DNA of 45,453 nt from Sphaerobacter sp. (GTDB taxonomy: Bacteria; Chloroflexota; Chloroflexia; Thermomicrobiales; Thermomicrobiaceae), in assembly GCA_029961075.1 (NCBI GenBank), contig JASBVL010000047.1, positions 1-45,453 on the forward strand. Reading direction: 5' to 3'. The translations under genes were made by a program, and so were the position numbers. This document shows, piece by piece, positions 40,635 through 45,453 of this stretch. Position 1 is the stretch's first letter. The number at the start of each line of letters is the position of its first letter. The notes beneath the pieces were generated by a model. That model was not told the DNA's origin. It made no database searches and worked only from the letters and a program-made list of their open reading frames with translations.

Positions 40635-42034
40635 CTAGGCCACCGCGGGTCGTCGCGCGGGTCGGATCCGGCCGACCCCCAGGGCCGCGAGCAGGCCGAG
40701 CAGGCTCAGCACGGCCGGGCGCGGCAGCAGGTCGTACGGGAAGGCGGCCCCGGCGAGGGTGGCCTGCTCGATCGGATACTCCAGGCCCCGCGCCGCCGCG
40801 ATCGCCAGATCACGGCTGTCGCGCCGGGCCATATCCCGCAGTGCCGCGTCGTAGGCGAAGCTCCCGGCCGCATCCCGGTGCAGGTACTCCGCCCGCGGCT
40901 GCCCGTGCGCCTCCGCCCAGTGCGCCACCGCCTGGACCGTCGCCGCGGGGACCGCGTCGCCGGGGACGAGCAGCCGGTCCAGGGCGGGGGCATCGGCGAA
41001 CGACCAGCGCGGCACGAGGTCCAGGCCGTGGCGCGAGCGGATCACCGTGCGCTCGGGTGCCACCACGCGGATGGTCGACGCGAACGAGCGCGGGTAGGTG
41101 TCGGTGATCGAGGTCAGCGCCAGCTCGTCGACGCCCTCGTACAGCACCACGCCGATGTCGGTGGTCTCCCAGCGGTAGCCCAGGGCTCAGCAGCGGCCCG
41201 AACCCGCCCGTCGTCGGCACGGTGAAGGCCGGGTCATCCAGGTAGCGGGTGTGGGGGTAGTTGAGCTTGCGGGCGACCTCCTCGGCGGTCGCGCGCCCGG
41301 CCAGGCGCTCCACCGCGTGCAGCGTGGCGTCGATCCCCGCCGTGATCCCGGCCGAGGAGATGAAGTTGCCGTCTTCGACCCAGCGCGTGTTGCGGACCCA
41401 GGTCGTCCGGGTGTGCTGCGGCTCCACCATGGGGAAGATGTTCTGGTGCGTGGTCGCCCTGCGGCCCTCCAGCAACCCCGCGTCGGCGACCATCTTGGCC
41501 CCGCCGCAGATGCTGAGGATGACCGTCTGCTCGCCGGCGTGCTGCCGCAGCCAGTCGAGGATCGGCGCGTCTACCGGGGTCGCCGTCGAGGGGATGAAGG
41601 GCACGACGATCAGGTCCGGGGGGGGTCCCGATCTGCCGGTCGTACTCCGCCAGCGCGTAGTGAGGGATCATGTCGACCCCGGCGCGATTGGGCGACCCCG
41701 GGAAGAGGGGGGTCAGGCGGCGCTCCGGCGCGGCGGTGTAGACATTGAACGCGCCCGAGGCCGCCAGGATCTCGTACGGCGCCAGCAGGTCGGTGGCCTC
41801 CGTGCCCTGGACGCCGGCCACGATGACCGCGGTCAGCTTGGTGGGATCATGCACCGGCGGGGCCGGCAGCGACCCGGTGAAGGCCGGGGGCGCGCTGGCC
41901 GACCGCAGCTTGATCGCGCCGTTCACCACGCCCGCCAGGAGCGGGGTCAGGATGAGCGCCGCCGTGAGGGCCAGCGGCTTCAGCAGCCGGCGCAGCCGGT
42001 GACGGGGGCCGACCGGCGGGTGCTTGGGACTCAT
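40635..42034 (-). pseudogene. Membrane protein with tandem DJ-1/PfpI domains, broken by two frameshifts
   Basis: Three successive frames on the minus strand make one protein of about 466 residues. An N-terminal helix (LALTAALILTPLLAGVV) leads to a DJ-1/PfpI domain with LTAVIVAGVQGTEATDLLAPYEIL and the nucleophile elbow SICGGAKMVADAGLLEGR. A second, weaker domain follows (TDIGVVLYEGVDELALTS), then a C-terminal helix [18 protein letters not shown]. The first break is in a run of eight C (plus-strand G at 41618-41625); with seven C the frame reads TPPDLIVVPF. The second is near 41183-41188, where one extra base or two missing bases would join LL and LGYRWETT. ATG 42034 follows AGGAGG. It may be a true pseudogene or contain base-calling errors; the intact protein would be a membrane DJ-1-like protein of unknown substrate. 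Confidence 0.75.
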
Positions 42035-42220
42035 GATGCGCAACCTCCTGTGTCGCTCATGACACGGTTCCGATCCGTCGCGGTCCATTCTGGGTGGGGT
42101 GGCTGCACGCCACATCGGCGCGGCGGGGGAACCGCGCTCCAACAAAGCGATGACCTGGGGCCGCCCGCGTCTCCGCCAAAAGCGGCACGACCGGACGACA
42201 TCGGTCATCGGGGGGCGCGC

Positions 42221-42592
42221 TCAGGGGGCGTCGACCGTGTCGCTGAGGACGGCGTCGAGCAGCTGCGCGGGCGGATCGTCCTTCGCGAAGAAGGCGTGCG
42301 CGCCCGCGGCGAGGGCGGGGCGGCGATGGCCGGCGAACAGGCTCACCGCGACCACCCGCACCGTCGGCCAGCGCGCCCGGACGGTCTGGATCACCGCGAG
42401 GCCGCGCACGTCGGGCAGCTCCACCTCCACCACGACCACCTCCGGCCGGTGCGCCGCGATCAGGCGCAGCGCCTCGGCGCCGGACGCGGCGGTGCCGACC
42501 ACCTCGATGTCGGGGGCGGTGGTCAGCAGCGCGCGGAGGGCGACGAGTGCCCGCGGGTGGTCATCCGCGATGACGACGCGGCGGCGATTCAT
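42221..42592 (-). CDS. REC-only protein with Glu at the phospho-acceptor position
   Basis: A 123-residue stand-alone receiver domain. It has the acidic pair Asp10-Asp11 (IADDH), the Lys of the FFAKDD motif, and the receiver fold VVIADDHPRALVALRALL. The position of the phosphorylated Asp, normally in VLMD, reads VVVVEVELPD, i.e. Glu56. Glu often mimics a phosphorylated Asp, so the domain may be constitutively in the active conformation or serve only for binding. It has no output domain. It is separated from the NarL-family regulator gene by a strong terminator and so is probably expressed alone. Confidence 0.85.
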   Translation of the reverse strand: MNRRRVVIADDHPRALVALRALLTTAPDIEVVGTAASGAEALRLIAAHRPEVVVVEVELPDVRGLAVIQTVRARWPTVRVVAVSLFAGHRRPALAAGAHAFFAKDDPPAQLLDAVLSDTVDAP

Positions 42593-42685
42593 GGCAGCCT
42601 CGAGTCCCGGTGACCCCGCCTCGCTGGTGGGTCTGGACAGCGTCGCTTCCGAGGATCAACGACCGCCGCGCGTGCGTCATCAGCC

Positions 42686-42713
42686 AGAAGGACCGCCTTC
42701 CGGCGGTCCTTCT
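42686..42713 (-). terminator. 12-bp terminator hairpin after the NarL-family regulator
   Basis: On the minus strand AGAAGGACCGCC pairs perfectly with GGCGGTCCTTCT around a GGAA (GNRA-type) loop, 54 nt past the regulator stop. A T-rich end lies inside the stem; no T-tract follows. It should end transcription of the two-component genes. Confidence 0.75.
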
Positions 42714-42766
42714 CCGCTTAATGTTGTAGGCGGGTCACCCGGCCGCGGGCGGGACGAGCCGCCGGG

Positions 42767-43447
42767 CTACCGCTCGTCCGAGTCGTCGTCGGACAGCGAG
42801 GCGATGCCCTTGCGGAGTGCATACAGCGCCGCCTGGGTCCGGCTGTCCAGGTAGAGCTTGGAGAGGATGCTGCTCACGTGGGTGCGCACCGTCGCCTCGC
42901 TGACAAACAGGGCGTCGGCGATCGCCTGGTTGCTCATCCCCTTGGCCACCAGCTTCAGCACCTCCACCTCCCGCTCCGTCAGCGGATGGGCGGGCTGGGG
43001 CTCGGTGCTGGGGCGGCTCAACTCCTGGAGCACCTTCCGGGCGATGGCCGGGTGCAGCGCCGTCTCGCCGCGGTGGGCCTGGCGGATCGCGCGGATCAGG
43101 TCCTCGGGCTCCGAGTCCTTGAGCAGGTAGCCGAGCGCGCCGGCCTTGATGGCCGGGAAGACCTTGTCGTCGGTAGCGAAGCTGGTGACCACGACGATCC
43201 GCGCCGCCGGCTGCTGCGCCAGGATGCGCCGGATCGCCTCCACCCCGTCCAGGCCGGGCATGACCAGATCCATCAGGATGACGTCGGGGCGCAGCCGCTC
43301 CGCCGCCGCGACGGCAGCGTGCCCGTCCTCCGCCTCGCCGACCACCTCGATCCCCGGCTCGGTGCTCAGCAACGCCCGCACCCCCCGGCGCACGATCGTG
43401 TGGTCGTCGACCAGCAGCACGCGGATCGTCTCGGTCTCGCGCATCAT
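42767..43447 (-). CDS. NarL/FixJ-family response regulator
   Basis: A 226-residue regulator. Receiver domain with Asp14-Asp15, phospho-acceptor Asp60 (VILMDLVMPG) and Lys in LLKDSEP; C-terminal LuxR-type HTH TEREVEVLKLVAKGMSNQAIADALFVSEATVRTHVSSILSKL. It resembles LiaR/VraR/DegU-type regulators and would control transcription of unknown targets. The start (ATG 43447 or 43444) overlaps the stop of the histidine kinase gene, giving coupled translation, and a terminator follows. Confidence 0.95.
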   Translation of the reverse strand: MMRETETIRVLLVDDHTIVRRGVRALLSTEPGIEVVGEAEDGHAAVAAAERLRPDVILMDLVMPGLDGVEAIRRILAQQPAARIVVVTSFATDDKVFPAIKAGALGYLLKDSEPEDLIRAIRQAHRGETALHPAIARKVLQELSRPSTEPQPAHPLTEREVEVLKLVAKGMSNQAIADALFVSEATVRTHVSSILSKLYLDSRTQAALYALRKGIASLSDDDSDER

Positions 43448-45183
43448 CTCGGCACCGCTACCTCCACGCGGGTCCCGCGCCCGGGCGCGCTGTCGATGGT
43501 CACGGTGCCGCCCAGGCGGGCGGCCCGCTCGCGCATGCCGCGCAGCCCCGTCCCGCCCGTGAGGCGCACCTGGTCGGGGTCGAAGCCGGCGCCGTCGTCC
43601 ACGATCTCCAGCGCGATCGCGCGCGCCGTCTGGCGCAGGCGGATGCGGATCCGCCGCGGGCGTCCGTGCTTGAGGGCGTTGTTCAGCGCCTCCTGGGCCA
43701 GCCGATACACCTCCTGCTCCAGCGCCGTGGGCATGCGCTCCAGCGCCTCGGGCTCCGTGGTGAACTCGGTCTCGATGCCGGCCCGCGCCTCGACCGCTTC
43801 CAACCGGCGGCGCAGCGCCGCCGCCAGCCCATGCTCGGCCAGGATCGGCGGGCGCAGCTCGTGGATCAGGAGGCGCATCTCGGCCAGCGCGCTCCTGGCC
43901 GCCTCCTTCACCTCGGCCAGGTACTCGCTGGCCAGCGCCAGGTCGCCGCGCGCCAGCAGGCGATGGGCGGCCTCCGCGTACATGCGGGCGCTGTACATCG
44001 ACTGGGTCGCCGAGTCGTGCAGCTCGCGGGCCAACCGCTGCCGCTCCTCCAGCATGGCGGCCTGCTGCGCCTGGTCGTAGAGCCGCGCGTTGGTGATCGC
44101 CAGCTCCGCCCGCTGGGCGAGCGCCTGGAAGAGCCGCACATCATCCGGCGAGACCGTGCGTGGCACGCCATAGTTGACGCCGAACACCCTGAAGACCTCA
44201 CCGCCGACCGTGAGCGGAAGCGACAGCACCGACCGGATCCCCTCCGGCTCGCTCACCTCGCGCGTGACGCGCGGGTCGCCCTGCGTGTCCTCCACCGCGA
44301 TCGGCCGGCCGAGCTGGAACACGCGGCCCGTAATGCCCTCCCCCGGCGCGTAGACCATGTGCGCGATCGTCTCCGGTCGGAAGCCGCGCGCCGCGCGCAC
44401 CACCAGGCGCTCGCGCTCGGGGTCCCAGACCATGAGCGCGCACTTGTCGGCCTCAAGGACGCTCGTCACCGCGTCGACCAGCGCCTGTAGCACCTCGTCC
44501 AGGCGGAGCGAGCGGTGGAGCAGCGCGTCCGCCCGGTGGAGCGCCTCCAGCTCGCGCGCCTGGCGGCTCAGGTCGGCCTGCGCCCGCTGGAGGCCCAGCA
44601 CCAGGCGCTGCTGCGCGCCGAGCATGTGGGCCATGAACCAGGTCGCCACGATCCCGACCGACCAGGAGGCCCAGCCGGAGAGCTGGAACATGCCGTCCGT
44701 GGCCTCCGCCAGCGCGCCGGCGCCGACCGCGGCCAGCGACAGCCCGAGCGCCGCCCAGCGCTCGGCCCGGCTGCCCGCGTAGGCGATCCAGGCGACCAGC
44801 AGGAGCAGGAACAGGAAATTCGCACTGGCATGGCCCACCGCGCCGAGCACGATGTTCGGCCCGGCGACGGCGAGCACGAGCAGCAGCCGCGGCCAGCGCC
44901 GCCACGCCAGCGCGGCCAGCCAGGCCGGGACGATGATGGCGAGCGCGGCGGGGACGAGCGCGCGGTGCCGGCTCGGCATCGGATCGAGCGTCATGCTCGC
45001 GATCGTGAGCCCCGCCAGGGCCAGCACGATGCACAGCACGAGCGACCGCGGCCACGGGGGCGTGCGCTCCGCGCCGGGCGAGCCCGGCTGGGGGTGCGCG
45101 TCGCCCAGGCGGCGGGCGTGGTCGCGCCGGTCGGCCGCCTGGCCGGTCGAGGATGACTGCGGTGTGGTCGACGTGGTGGTCAC
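43444..45183 (-). CDS. Sensor histidine kinase (MASE-like membrane domain, GAF, HisKA_3)
   Basis: A 579-residue membrane kinase. Residues about 45-195 hold five to six helices (SLVLCIVLALAGLTIASM onwards), followed by a coiled segment (LVLGLQRAQADLSRQARELEAL), a GAF domain about 215-360 (ADALLHRSLRLDEVLQALVDAV, VYAPGEGITGRVFQLGRPIAVEDTQGDPR, SVLSLPLTVGGEV), HisKA_3 with phospho-His389 in ELHDSATQSM, and HATPase_c with EALNNALKHG and GTGLRGMRERAARLGG. It phosphorylates the regulator encoded by the overlapping gene. The GAF domain could sense a redox or ligand cue. GTG 45183 follows GGAGG. Confidence 0.94.
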   Translation of the reverse strand: MTTTSTTPQSSSTGQAADRRDHARRLGDAHPQPGSPGAERTPPWPRSLVLCIVLALAGLTIASMTLDPMPSRHRALVPAALAIIVPAWLAALAWRRWPRLLLVLAVAGPNIVLGAVGHASANFLFLLLLVAWIAYAGSRAERWAALGLSLAAVGAGALAEATDGMFQLSGWASWSVGIVATWFMAHMLGAQQRLVLGLQRAQADLSRQARELEALHRADALLHRSLRLDEVLQALVDAVTSVLEADKCALMVWDPERERLVVRAARGFRPETIAHMVYAPGEGITGRVFQLGRPIAVEDTQGDPRVTREVSEPEGIRSVLSLPLTVGGEVFRVFGVNYGVPRTVSPDDVRLFQALAQRAELAITNARLYDQAQQAAMLEERQRLARELHDSATQSMYSARMYAEAAHRLLARGDLALASEYLAEVKEAARSALAEMRLLIHELRPPILAEHGLAAALRRRLEAVEARAGIETEFTTEPEALERMPTALEQEVYRLAQEALNNALKHGRPRRIRIRLRQTARAIALEIVDDGAGFDPDQVRLTGGTGLRGMRERAARLGGTVTIDSAPGRGTRVEVAVPR

Positions 45184-45344
45184 GCGCCGCCTCCGGCGCC
45201 CTTCGCGGCCAGACGATTGGCATCCATCCCGACCGGCCCCCCACTGCCCGCGGCTCAGCCGCCGCCGTGCTCGTCCGCCAGTGCGGCGCTAGCATAGCCG
45301 AGCGCGCACCGCCGCCGCGCGGCACCCCGCGTGGGTGCAGCCCG

Positions 45345-45453
45345 CACCGCACTCACGCCTCACGCCCCCGCTCCACGGAACACGCAATACGCATCACTGC
45401 TGACGTATGACGGTTGACGCATGACGTATGACGCCTCCCGCCTCCCGCCCCCA
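45345..45453. repeat. Degenerate 7-bp tandem repeat array at the window edge
   Basis: Read in sevens from about 45345 the sequence is GCACCGC, ACTCACG, CCTCACG, CCCCCGC, TCCACGG, AACACGC, AATACGC, ATCACTG, CTGACGT, ATGACGG, TTGACGC, ATGACGT, ATGACGC, CTCCCGC, CTCCCGC. The array continues to or past the edge and resembles smaller ones at 10684-10718 and 15657-15702. No gene is seen between the kinase start and the end. Confidence 0.55.

Noticed and set aside
40635..42034. Programmed frameshifting as the explanation for the PfpI gene breaks
   Set aside because: Two separate shifts, only one at a homopolymer and neither with a recognisable stimulatory structure; error or decay is simpler, although not excluded.

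Overview
The window is about 45 kb of very GC-rich DNA (coding third positions almost all G or C) with dense, mostly leaderless-looking operons, GTG starts and purine-rich ribosome binding sites. Gene content (di-heme peroxidase, KtrAB, NarL/HisKA_3 two-component pair, CopCD fusion, many short GC hairpins between genes) suggests a free-living aerobe, and my best guess is a thermophilic Chloroflexota of the Thermomicrobia/Sphaerobacter type. That placement is an inference from style and gene content, not from a marker gene. No rRNA, tRNA, CRISPR array or transposase was seen.

Layout. 1-3741 (+): an unclear fragment at the edge, a NagD-like HAD phosphatase, a gamma-glutamyltransferase and a small membrane protein. 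3759-7176 (-): a complete osmoprotectant ABC importer (ATPase with CBS domain, two permeases, lipoprotein binding protein). 7469-10310 (+): a zinc/cadmium efflux operon with a good promoter, a 12-2-12 SmtB-type operator, an SmtB/ArsR sensor with a complete alpha5 metal site, and an overlapping P1B ATPase. 10722-13486 (-): a large CopC-CopD fusion protein and a frameshifted VOC protein. 13924-18678: two acyl-CoA ligases (-) separated by a 67-residue membrane protein (+) and a repeat field. 19215-27131 (+): a same-strand run of a deacetylase/cyclic-imide-hydrolase-like metalloenzyme, a small MCVLCG protein, a G3E GTPase with a CxCC motif, a complete Pot-type ABC importer and an L-asparaginase. 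I read this as a possible amide/imide uptake and hydrolysis pathway with its own metallochaperone. 27142-32189 (-): KtrB, KtrA, a fumarylacetoacetase-family protein, an HD phosphohydrolase and an MFS exporter. 32383-35760 (+): a MerR-type metal sensor, a perfect dyad operator in a 20-bp spacer promoter, an HMA chaperone and a P1B ATPase with YPC in place of CPC; its frame runs into a 5'-truncated remnant of a secreted protein. 36163-36847: a second copy of the repeat field. 36848-42034 (-): an IDI-2-like protein that seems to lack catalytic residues, a PRC-barrel protein, a di-heme peroxidase with a YtkA-like partner, and a membrane DJ-1/PfpI protein broken by two frameshifts. 42221-45183 (-): a REC-only protein with Glu at the phosphorylation position and a NarL-family two-component pair.

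Themes. Metal handling recurs: SmtB-ATPase, CopCD, MerR-HMA-YPC ATPase, and the G3E GTPase. Two kinds of dispersed sequence stand out: a modular repeat family of GC hairpins plus a 98-nt element with inverted ends (two fields 20 kb apart), and shorter families (a 21-nt hairpin and degenerate 7-bp tandem repeats). Three reading frames are interrupted by indels, mostly in C/G runs; whether these are real or base-calling errors cannot be told from the sequence alone.
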